NCBI RefSeq assembly: GCF_943734655.1
Contig: NC_071355.1
Location: forward strand, 72,687,449-72,751,448
Reading direction: 5' to 3'
Length of the DNA stretch: 64,000 bases
Origin: Sabethes cyaneus
Lineage: Eukaryota > Arthropoda > Insecta > Diptera > Culicidae
Of the stretch, positions 33,946 through 44,700 are shown one piece after another; position 1 is the stretch's first letter; the number at the start of each line of letters is the position of its first letter. Below the pieces are notes generated by a model. The model was not told the origin of the DNA, made no database searches, and was given only the letters and a program-made list of their open reading frames with translations. Position numbers and translations under genes: made by a program.

Positions 33946-35037
33946 AAACATTACGAACAATCACAGAAACTCGACTCGGAACATTCGGTATGGAACATGG
34001 AATTTCTGAATGACGATAAAGTGACCTATCTACACAAAAAATGTGACTTGTTTGCTGAACATTTCTCGGGAGTTTTTACCCGCAAAATTGCAATTGATGA
34101 TAGTATTGCCAAAGCATTGAGGTTTATACCTAACAATGAGATTGGAATCAAAATTTTACAGTGACTGCAAAGCCGGCAATTTCCTAATCATTGGAAGTCG
34201 CCTTTCATGTTTACTATTTTCAAGAAAGCTGATAAGGTGATAACATAGAAAACTATCGATGAATCACCTCTCTTTGTGCTTGCTTGAAAGTTTCGGAAAT
34301 AATTCTTTATAATTAACTCTTCTTTTACGTGTCTATGTATCCACCTCACAGCAAGGATTTTTCCCGGTAGATCAGTTTCTACGAATTTGATTGATTTTAT
34401 GTCTTTGTGCTTGCGTACTATGGATCAGCTAGATCAGGTTGACGCCGTTTATACCGACCTAAAGGCAGCATTTGACCGAGTTGATCATGATATTTTGTTA
34501 GCTAAACTCGATAAACTCGGAGCTTTGGCAATTTTTACAACATGACTTACTTCTTATCTACAGAACTGCAAACTTGGTGCATCTTTATCGGACTGGTTCG
34601 GAAATTGCTCAGTAGTACCTCAGGGTGACACTCTAGGACCTTTACTGTTTCCGCTGTTTATAAATGATTTATCTCGAATTTTAAGGCCTTGCACGGGATT
34701 ATTTAATGCTGACGACACTAAAATTTACTCGGCCATCCGCACCGATATGGACTGTCTGAGGCTGCAACAGCTGATCAACACGTTTGCAGAGTGGTGCGAC
34801 AGTAATTATATGACGACTAGCATCCCGAAATGTACTGTTATCATTTTCTCCCGCAAAAAGCAAACCTTGATTTATGACTGCTACAGTTGTGGCCAGTATC
34901 TGCATCAGTTACAATGTTGTAACTGATCTCGGCGTTGTGCCAGGTGATCAGGCAACCTTCCGATAATAATTAGCAAAGCTAATCGCCAACTCGGTCTCTT
35001 TATGTGGATTGAGATAGTTTAGAATTGTTACTTGGGA
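33946..35037 (+). mobile_element. Jockey/CR1-type RT fragment, degenerate, between two RTE pieces
   Basis: Translated in shifting frames it gives CDLFAEHFSGVF, DAVYTDLKAAFDRVDHDILL (motif A with its Asp), VVPQGDTLGPLLF, GLFNADDTKIYS (YADD changed to NADD), and FAEWCDSNYM. Stops and frameshifts are frequent. The last 15 bp (35023-35037) equal the right terminus of the CG-flanked element at 20914-22788, so a DNA-element relic also lies here. It separates the 5' region from the EN region of the host RTE. Confidence 0.72.
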
Positions 35038-35818
35038 TGCCTCGTATCCGTATGCCTAACGGGCTGTAATCGCTGGAGACAACGTACGATAGCTGTTTGC
35101 CACGTGGCATCAAGATTGTCATCGGGTTCTGAATGGCCAGATTGGCAGGGCTAGATCGCCAAGTGTATAGACCGACACGAACAATAACGACCAATATTGC
35201 ATCAACTCTGCAGCTTCCCGACGATTGGTGACCAGAAGCAGTTTCTTTCCCCGCAAAGATATCCACAAAGTCACCTGGATGTTACCTGACTAACGAACTA
35301 TCACCGTCGACCATAATACGAGTAAGGAGATCCAACGACGCATTCAAGCTGGAAGTCGAACCTACTTTGCCTTTTGCAAGATGCTTCAATCAAAGAGCAT
35401 ACGCCGCCGTGCAAAGCTGACGATGTATAAAACGCTAATCAGACTGGTACCTCCTCTATGGACTTGAGATAGTAACTTTGCTTACGGAAGACATACGTGC
35501 AGTTGCCGTATTTGAAGGAAAGCGTTACGGATTTTATTTGGCAGCGTACAAATAGATAGCGGAGAGTGGCGTAGATGTATCAACTACGATTTGCCTGCAC
35601 TAGTTGGAGAGATTCCCATCGTACACCTGGAGAAAGTTGGGAGACTACGATGGGCCGGCCAACTCGCAATGATGCCTTACGACTGTGCAGTGAAATCCGT
35701 TCTCTTCAAGAATCCCATCACCGGCATCAGGAATAAAGTGGCAAAAGGTGCTAGATGGCTCAATCAGGTTGAACCCGACTTGCGTGTGTCGAGACGCTTA
35801 ACGAATTGGCGACAAGTA

Positions 35819-37459
35819 CAGTTCCCCCACAATTATGGACCATTTAAGCAGAAGTATGATTTTAAAACAATCAATTGTAGCGCATACTATTATTTAAAAG
35901 CAGTTTATAAATGTTTTTAGTTACAGAAATATGTAATCTTTCAGTTGATTCAGTTATTAAAACCCATTTAGTGCAAGTTTTCCACGGAAATTAAGCTTAT
36001 ATTATGACTGATCAAATACACAATTATGGATCACTTTTGGAAGCGGTCACAATTATGAAACAATTTTCACCATATTATGGATCAAAATAAAAATACACTT
36101 TTTGCAGCGAATTCTCTCAATGAACTTTATTCAAATCATGTAATAACATAAAAATAACATGTTTCAAATCGTATGAAAGACCTTGTGTGGCTTTTGGTCT
36201 GTCTTTAGATGCCTGCCATCCTTCTTCGAAGACACCTACCGATCAGCCGTTGGGAATGCTTTTCGCGATTTAACGACTGATTTTTTGTCCTGGAAAAAAG
36301 GTCTTAGGCTCACCAGCTGCGTTGGCTCCGAAAAGACTAGTACAAGATGAAGTTTTCTTTTTTCCGAATTGTTATTAACGATGTACACACTTAAAAAACT
36401 CAGCAAAATTTGCCGTAATTTGGACAGCCGAGCGTTCGGCAAAAATTTCAGTTTTGCAAATCGACGTTTACGGATCTTTACTAACGTTTGGCATCATAAA
36501 AAATTTTAACGAACGCTCGGCTGTCCAAATCTCGGCAAAATTTTGCTGACTTCGGCACTTTTTATTAAGTGTGTAGGTACAGTGGATCTCGGAAAAGTTA
36601 ATCGATGCAAGAGTTTAATTTCATCGCTGCTATGATGCGATGTATGAAATAGTGGAAAGGCGACAATAAACCGAAAAAGTGAAATATAAACATAGAAGGG
36701 AATTTTTGACCGAAAGCTTGAAGCACCAGTAAATTCAAACACTTAAAAAGTTAAGGAAAAAATTAACGTTTTAGATCGTTGCATGAGAGCTAACATCAAC
36801 TTTTGCGATGAACCGCTTAACTTTTGCGATGAACCGTTGCATATGTACCATCATAGCGTTTTACTGCCTTACGTAGCTTCCTGTCCTGCGTAATTCAGAA
36901 ACAGCATTTTCCAAAAACTCAGCTCTGTGCAACTTTCGATTCTGCTTTAAAAATGTTTGTAATAGGTGCTAAACTGTTTGAATTTGTGAAAATTACATTG
37001 GAATCAAAGTGATCCATAATTGTGAAAAATTACCTTGTTTTGGTCACTATTATGGATCACTTTGAAAATTACTTATTTTTACAGGAAAATCATTGGCAAC
37101 CAGCAATATTTCGCTGAATCGTAAAGAACTTAGCTTGATCTTTATGTACGAGTCATTTTTTGCTCGAAAATTGGTGATTATGCCACATAGAAACCTTATG
37201 AATGAAGAACGTACTGCTTATGCTGATTGAAAAAACGACAGACATTTTGATAGATTCTCGATAACAACTTTGTACGCGCATTGAAAAAGCATCAATGTAG
37301 GGATTTAAAGGATGTTTTATGTGTTAAAAGTTAGTTAATAGGGTATATTTTGTTGCAAAAATGCTTCATTCCTTCAAACAGTTTATTTAACTGAGTTATT
37401 TAACTTGAAACACAAAAGTGATCCATAATTGTGGGTGATCCATAATTGTGGAGGGAGTG
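35819..37459. mobile_element. 1641-bp TA-flanked DNA element with reiterated CACAATTATGGATCA motifs
   Basis: It splits the 3' coding region of the host RTE and is flanked by TA at 35817-35818 and 37460-37461. Termini are imperfect inverted repeats (CAGTTCCCCCACAATTATGG; complemented right end CACTCCCTCCACAATTATGG). The word CACAATTATGGATCA or its complement recurs near 35828, 36020, 36048, 36073, 37010, 37045, 37425 and 37437. No significant frame. A 188-bp MITE is nested at 36386-36573. Confidence 0.75.
36386..36573. mobile_element. 188-bp MITE (copy 1), TA-flanked
   Basis: Ends CACACTTAAAAAACTCAGCA and TTTTATTAAGTGTG, flanked by TA at 36384-36385 and 36574-36575. Long inner inverted repeats (GACAGCCGAGCGTTCGG and CGAACGCTCGGCTGTC) would form a hairpin. 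A nearly identical copy is at 47599-47785. Confidence 0.85.
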
Positions 37460-37510
37460 TAGTCTACAGTACAATGGCGAGGATTTCTTGATACAGCAAG
37501 GCACGAGTCA

Positions 37511-37814
37511 CCCCATAACTTCATCAAATTTTGCTCGGCTGAGAGAGTACTGTCAAATGAATCAAAATTGTGTCAAAGTGATCGAACCATACGTATTCGT
37601 GTGTGATATTTTCCCACAGATATAAAAACGCTTGAAACAAAGAATTCCTAGACAACCGTTTTAATTACAAATTACTTAATTTTGAAACCTAGAAAATGAG
37701 CAACAATAAATAACGATGCGTGCGAAAAGTTCGTCTTGCTTGCAGAAAACATCCGAATCGACACAACCGGAAATGTGGTGTGATAATTACCGATGATTAC
37801 TTCCCCATTGATAA
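37511..37814 (-). other. 3' flank and probable 3' UTR of Pgd
   Basis: Directly downstream of the Pgd stop on the minus strand. The first clear minus-strand AATAAA lies near 37381-37390, inside the end of the 1641-bp element, so a transposon may supply the polyadenylation signal. This is uncertain. Confidence 0.3.
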
Positions 37815-38783
37815 CTAAACCAAATAGGTACTCGCCGACACGTTGCCACCCTTTCCGGTCCAATTGGTATGCACAAACTTGCCTTCTTTGCCAAGTAGTT
37901 CGTATGTGTGGGCACCAAAGTAGTCACGCTGCGCCTGCAACAGATTGGCTGGCAATCGTTCCGCACGGTATCCATCGAAGAATGCAAGAGCAGCGGACAT
38001 AGCGGGTACCGGAACTCCCCACAAAACAGCCTGACTAACAACTTCACGCCACGATTGTTGGTTCCTTGCAATGGCATGCTTGAAGAAGTTATCCAGCAAC
38101 AAATTGGATAGCTTAGGGTTACGTACGAAAGCATCACGAATATTACCGAGGAAGACGCTACGGATGATACAGCCTCCACGCCACATAAGTGCAATTCCTC
38201 CATAATTGAGATTCCACTTGTACTCGTTGGCCGCTTCTCGCAACAACATAAAGCCTTGAGCGTAGGAAACAATCTTAGCACAATATAGAGCATTACGAAC
38301 GTGAACCATGAATTCTTTTCTATCGGCAACGGATGGTATTACATTCGGTCCCACCAACTGCTGGCTAGCCTTGACTCGCTCCTCTTTCAATGCCGACAAG
38401 CAACGAGAAAATACTGCCTCCCCGATTAGTGTTACTGGAACACCGTGGTGCAAAGCGGCAATCGCTGTCCACTTGCCGGTTCCTTTTTGTCCAGCCGTAT
38501 CTCGAATACGTTCGAGTAGATAACCTTTCTCATCCTTGTAGTTAAGAATATCACGGGTGATCTCAATCAGGAATGAATCCAAAACTCCCTTATTCCACTC
38601 GTCAAACTCCTGAGCCATTTCTTTCTGATTCATCCCTAGCTCCAGCATTATATTGTATGCTTCGCAAATCAGCTGCATGTCTCCGTACTCGATACCGTTG
38701 TGGACCATTTTGACGAAGTGTCCAGCACCACCTTCACCAACCCATTCGCAGCAAGGATCCCCTTCTGTTTTGGCGCAAATAGA
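37815..38783 (-). CDS. Pgd: Pgd exon 5 with stop
   Basis: 969 nt, acceptor CTTGTAG. It starts SICAKTEGDPCCEWVGEGGA, carries the catalytic FVKMVHNGIEYGD block and the entire alpha-helical domain, and ends STYLV then TAG at 37815-37817. Confidence 0.95.
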   Translation of the reverse strand, partial: SICAKTEGDPCCEWVGEGGAGHFVKMVHNGIEYGDMQLICEAYNIMLELGMNQKEMAQEFDEWNKGVLDSFLIEITRDILNYKDEKGYLLERIRDTAGQKGTGKWTAIAALHHGVPVTLIGEAVFSRCLSALKEERVKASQQLVGPNVIPSVADRKEFMVHVRNALYCAKIVSYAQGFMLLREAANEYKWNLNYGGIALMWRGGCIIRSVFLGNIRDAFVRNPKLSNLLLDNFFKHAIARNQQSWREVVSQAVLWGVPVPAMSAALAFFDGYRAERLPANLLQAQRDYFGAHTYELLGKEGKFVHTNWTGKGGNVSASTYLV

Positions 38784-41700
38784 CTACAAGAAATATTTTT
38801 CATAGACTACACAGTTGTTGTAAAATTGTAAGGTGGCCAATAAACTCACCTGAAAAATGTCCTTGATCAACGGCCACGCGTCCGGATGACCACCAGGCAT
38901 TAGAGAGGGTCCATAACGGGCACCTTCCTCTCCACCGCTAACACCGGAACCGACATACAAGATGCCCTTCGCTTTCAGTTCCTCATATCGGCGGGTTGAG
39001 TCCTGATGTTCAGAGTTGCCACCATCGATAATGACGTCACCCTTCTCGATCAACGGAAGCAATTGATGGATAAAGTCGTCCACCGCACTGCCGGCTGCAA
39101 ACAGAGACGGGGTGGTTAATTAATTATTCGTTTATATAATATCATTTATTACAACCACGTGATCGCTACACGCTCTACTGCAAACCTACAGTAGAGCGTA
39201 ACCTACATGTTACGCGTATGCGTTTGAAAGACAGTTTCAAGTTAAAAGTGACTGTAAAGTCACGAGCGTTTCCAGGGGATAACATTTTACTTTGCTAGGA
39301 AATCAACCTGCAACTACAATCTGGTTTCACCAACGCCATTGCGTGTCCTTTAGTTGTCAATTCTAGCGAACATGTACATAGGGACTTAACAATTGATTTA
39401 ATCTTCCGGAGTAGGTATTGCCTCATGGCGCGATCGAGTCTCAACTCAAGATCAATGCTCGGTCGTGATTCGTTGTCGGTCCGCTGTCAAGTGATGTTTT
39501 TGTATCACGCGAGCAAAGGCGATAAACGCCAATCGGTCTGGTGGGTAGGTACTGACTTTACAACCTGTTACGCAAGTGGCGACCCAACGCAGCGAGGAGC
39601 CTTTGACTTTCGCTTGCCCTAGTTTCGCCTTCGCGCGCAAGCCAAGCCTGTTATTTTGCGCATGATGCGGCTTAATTCGCGAGCTTTGGCTTGTTAAAGG
39701 TAAACAGTATCAGCTCGTAGCTAACAGACAAATACAAACTTTAGTTTTGATGACATTTATTATATTGATTGTTTAAAATGTGCAATCTAGATTGACTATT
39801 TTTTCGGCAGCTGCACGATTAATTTGATTCAAATGCATGAGGATTGCATTGTAATAATGCATAAGTTACTAGTAAAGCACTATATTTTTTCCGCGATTGA
39901 GTTGAAAGTTCTGTATTCTTCCTTAATGTTGGAGTTCATAATTATTTCGTAATTGTTCTATTTAGACGAAGAATTTAGTTTTCTAATGCAAAGTTATTAT
40001 AAAAATGACCAATCAGTTGAAAATTGTTTTCAAACATTCGTGATTTACAACAGTTTTTATAATTTTTTTTTAATAATTTTAATAATATTTTTTTGCATTC
40101 AACAATTGATATGTTAATATAACTTACACGACAATTAAAACTGACCTTTTACAAGCATCATGATCTTGCGTGGCTTCTTCAGCTTATCAACCATATCCTG
40201 CAACGAAGTTGCTCCGATGATTTTGGTTCCCTTGGCTTCATTTTCCAGGAAATGTTTCACCTGTTAAAGAAGCACAAACATAATATATTTAAAATATTTT
40301 CCCTTATTATCAACACATATTTGAGTAACACTGTTGTTAGGCACATTGCTGAATATGAATTTACTGACCTTATCCACGGTACGATTATAGGCGCATACCA
40401 CAAAACCCTTGGAGTCCATGTTGAGGATCAGGTTTTGTCCCATAACGGCCAAGCCGATAAGGGCGATGTCGGCTTTTCTGTTGGATAGAAAACAAAATAA
40501 AACAATAATAACTATAGTAGAGATCAAACAGTACTGGCCATCCGTTTGAAAATTGGAATTCTATATTTACGCTGCACGTTAAAGCATTCCTGCTTTCGTA
40601 CCCAACAAACATTTTTGTTGTATAACAGCTTATCAGGCGTTTGCTACTCGATAATTAGCTGTACAACGGTTGAATAAGCTACTATTAAACAAAAATGTTT
40701 GTTGGGTAGTCAATTAATCGAGACACAGATTTCCAACGAATAAACTATGAACTCAAAAGCCCACATGGTTTCTCTATGGTTCGATTTGGTTTGTCAGTAA
40801 AGCTAAGTTTTTATATGCCAAAAATTAGCAACCAATACCTAATCGCAGCTTTACGGCGAACCCAGCTTTCAAAAGGTGGCTATAGAGCTGCACAGATATG
40901 ATGGGTAGGACATGTTGCAAGAGTACCGGACAGTTACCATCCGAAGTTTGTTTTAAATCCATTTAAATTTAAATGATTAGGTAGAGCAGGATCTGGTGGT
41001 GAGTGTAAGGTGTCCAAGGAATTGGAGAGCGAAAACCCACAACCGAGAGTCGATTGGAGAAATTTTGTTTATCAGACTATGTCTAAGTTCAGAAAGCCAA
41101 TTGAATGAAATAAATAAAAGTAAACTAAATGCAAAGTTTTCCGAATATCAGTAATCAGTATTTTATCAGAATGAGAAGGGCCATCACCATCAATTCATAT
41201 CAAAAAAGAAAGTTAGGCACACACAGTGTTATAACCGTGAGTAGATTCGTTAAGACAAAACCTATGATGGCTGTGATAAATTGTTCTAGTGCCTGAGTTT
41301 GTGTTGAATGATGCTGGTAAAGCAAAAATGACTGTCGAATGTTGAGTCGGTTTGCAAGATGGCTAATGTTAATGAAAGACGTCTATTGCCGAAGAAGTGA
41401 TTTCTTCTAATTTAAATGTTAGGTCAAATAGATAGAATGTTTGGCCTTATATGCTAAAGTTTGATGATGAGCCTTATGGGTGTTCCGGAGTTTTGGAAGT
41501 GCATGCACTACTGCCGATTGTTTTGTCGGTCCACCGCAGTCTACCGACTTTCGCCAGATGTACGAATTTCTCCAAGCGGTAGCCCGCGGCTTGCGATTTA
41601 TTCGTCTCTGTCACTCTCCGATTTCGATTTTTTATATGCCAAATGTCGTCCGCTGAACCTTCCGCTAGAACACGGCAAGGGTGTCTACATTCTCTGTGAT

Positions 41701-44700
41701 CAGCGTCACAGCTTCGGGTCCATAAGGAACCACCGGTCTAATGGGGTTTTTGTACAATATCTGTTTCGCACGGAGGCGTATGCTCCTTGATCGTAACATT
41801 TTGCGAAGGCCGAGTAGGCCCGATTTCCAGCTTGAATGCTCCGCTAAATCTACTTACTAATGTTGTCCATGGTCACCAGTGTCACTACACGACCCGTTCA
41901 TGGGAGGACGCGTTCGACCCTTTGAGCCTCTGCCATTTCTGTATTTGGTCTTCGATAAATAGTTTTAGTCCAATTACCTCCAGCATCGCAAAGTTCGTGG
42001 CTATGATATCAAAGTCATCGGCAAAGTCTGAGACCTTTTGTTTCGTTGCCCGCTCTTTGGATCACCCGCTCACGAGCGATGTTGGAAAGCATACAGGACA
42101 AGCCGTCAGTAAGTCTCAACCCCCCGCGTCTCGAAAAGACTCAAGAGTGTACCCGAGATGTGTACGAAACATAACATATAGGCCCAGTGTAGCTCTAATT
42201 AGTCGCGTCAATTTGTCAGGAAAACTGTGTTAATGCATGTCGATGAGAAGGACCTGATAAAATTATAACAGGCCAGGCTACCTGGCCCTAGACTATTTTA
42301 GCAAGCGTTGTTATAAATTAGCGTCGGTTAGTTGATAAAATAACAAAATATAACTGAATTTCTTCTAATCAATATCTGATTCTAAACAGACGTTGATATG
42401 CCGACCCATGCCGTGTTCTCAGCACTATGGATGCCGCGGACCAGCCCTCAAGATATTGCAACAACGACTCTGCAATAGTTGCGCCACCCTCTAATCGTAT
42501 CACCAGCTCAACTTCAACAACGGAACGCACTGTAGATAGCATGATGGAAACCCTCAGCCTGCCCGTCACAGTCGAGCGCTGCCTAAACTTCGATCATGCA
42601 ATTAGTTCCTGCCATCAGAGCCGTTCCATTCCTGTGCTCGGTGCCGGTGATGGTGATGGGGGTTTCCAACTTGCTTCCTTGGGCAAGTACCAGCATAATT
42701 CCAGTACATCTTCGTTTTTTGAAAGTTTGCCCGTTCGTAGTAACGATTCTTGCGACGATGGTTTACCGTACACTTCTCACCCGCAACCGAACAACTTCAT
42801 CGATGCTAAACACCCGTTTCACCGCCCGAGTTACCTTTGTTCATCTCCGGGACGCTCATCAGATTGCATTTTGGAAACTCCTGGTTCCTCTAACCCAGTC
42901 CTGCCGTTTCCCGCAAGTATTCAGCTAAGTCGTCCCGGAACTGTGGCTAGATGTGGAACAGGAGTCTTCCAACTTGCTTCCTCTGGCAAGTATACTCGAG
43001 AATCAGTTCATTCGCTGTCTGATGTCAATCCAATTCACAGCACTACGGGCAACGTTTATGTCAGCGTAGACAGCTCCGTCTCAGCCCGGCCTTCTACTGA
43101 GGCGAGGATAACGCAGCCTAACGACGGCGACGGGGGCTCCTCCAGCTCCGCTAATGGACAGCATTCTTCCGACACATTTGTAATTATCGAGGAAAATGGT
43201 ACTCCGACCCCAAGTCGCAAACAAGATGTCCTAGTCTTCTATCAAAACGCCGGTGGAATGAATTCCGATATTGAAGACTACCGACTAGTCGTATCGGATT
43301 GCTGCTATGATATTATTGTCATTTGCGAAACGTGGCTTAATTCTCAGACGATTTCCATGCAAGTCTTTGGTTCCGAGTACGAAGTTTTCCGTTGCGATCG
43401 AAACCCTAACAACAGCCGCAAATCCACTGGCGGTGGTGCTCTGATAGCTGTTCGACGTGGATTGAAAGCAAGAGCAATTGAGAAGGACTCATGGAACTGC
43501 GTAGAACAGGTTTGGACGGCCATCAAGCTGAGTGATCGCTTCCTCTTTTTGTGTGCCTTATACATCCCACCTGATCGTGTCCGGGACAACGATCTAATTG
43601 ACGCTCATTGCCAGTCAGTTTACTCAGTTATGAGGGACGCTACGCCGCTCGATGAGATAGTTATTTTGGGCGACTTCAATTTGCCAGATATATCGTGGAA
43701 ACCTGCCCATAGCGGTTTCCTCTACCCTGATTCTGAAAATTCTACGATCCATGCCGGTGCAATTAATCTTCTTGACAACTATAGTGCTGCAATGCTTCAT
43801 CAAGTTAATCATGTCGTCAACGAGAACAACCGTTCGTTAGACCTCTGCTTCGTGAGCGCACAGGACAAGGCCCCATTCATCTCAGCGGCTCCATGTCCGT
43901 TAATCAAGAGAGTTCCACACCATCCTCCTCTGATCGTCTGTATAGAAGATAAACTCCTTCAGGACTTCGATGAATGTCCAGTTGCTATCTCATATAATTT
44001 CCGTAAAGCTGACCAACAAAGCATCAATGATTTGTTGTCTAGTATTGACTGGGCAAACACACTAGATCCCGATGACGTCGAAGCCGCTGCGCAGACCTTC
44101 ACTCATGTCCTGATATATGCTATTGATCGACACGTACCCAAAAGTAGTCTCCGCAGTACATCTCATCCCTCTTGGCACACGAATGAGCTACGCAGGCTGA
44201 AGTCATACAAAAGAGCAGCATTAAGACGATTCACGAAATTTCGTACGCTTTCACTAAAACTCCACTATACGAGGATAAACAATTTATACAGGCAAGTCAG
44301 TCGCCAATGCTTTTCGCAGTATCAACGCAGTATTCAACGAAGATTGAAGCATCACCCGAAGTCTTTCTGGAATTACGTAAACGAGCAACGCAAAGAGTCC
44401 GGGCTCCCATCATCAATGGAATACAACGGGGAAGTTGCTGCCACTCCTCAGGATACATGCCGTTTCTTTTCCAGGAAGTTTGCAAGTGTTTTCTCCAACG
44501 AGGTATTGAGCGCGGACCGTATTGCCCTAGCAGCCAACAACGTTCCAATATATGGTCAAACGCTGGGTGCCATCGACATCAATGTCGAGATGATTTCAAA
44601 GGCTGCGAACATGCTCAAGTTGTCCTTTAACCCTGGACCCGATGGACTACCTTCCGTATTCCTGAAGAGACACATAGACTGCTTACTGACACCGTTGCTT

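Larger units (their letters stand above)
12585..37510 (+). mobile_element. Host RTE-type copy split into four pieces by nested insertions
   Basis: The four pieces are 12585-12710 and 33793-33945 (5' untranslated region), 35038-35818 (endonuclease remnant joined by deletion to the 3' RT region), and 37460-37510 (C-terminal coding tail). The 5' pieces match the complement of 59690-59900, the 5' region of the RTE at 56841-59940. That relative supplies the empty site for the Gypsy insertion (CCTCGTGTTACCAGCCG). The EN piece holds FFPRKDIHKVTW; the 3' piece holds NTSKEIQRRIQAGSRTY and GRLRWAGQLA. Many stops show it is dead. Inserted material: 12711-33792, a Jockey fragment at about 33946-35037, and 35819-37459. 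Confidence 0.75.
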
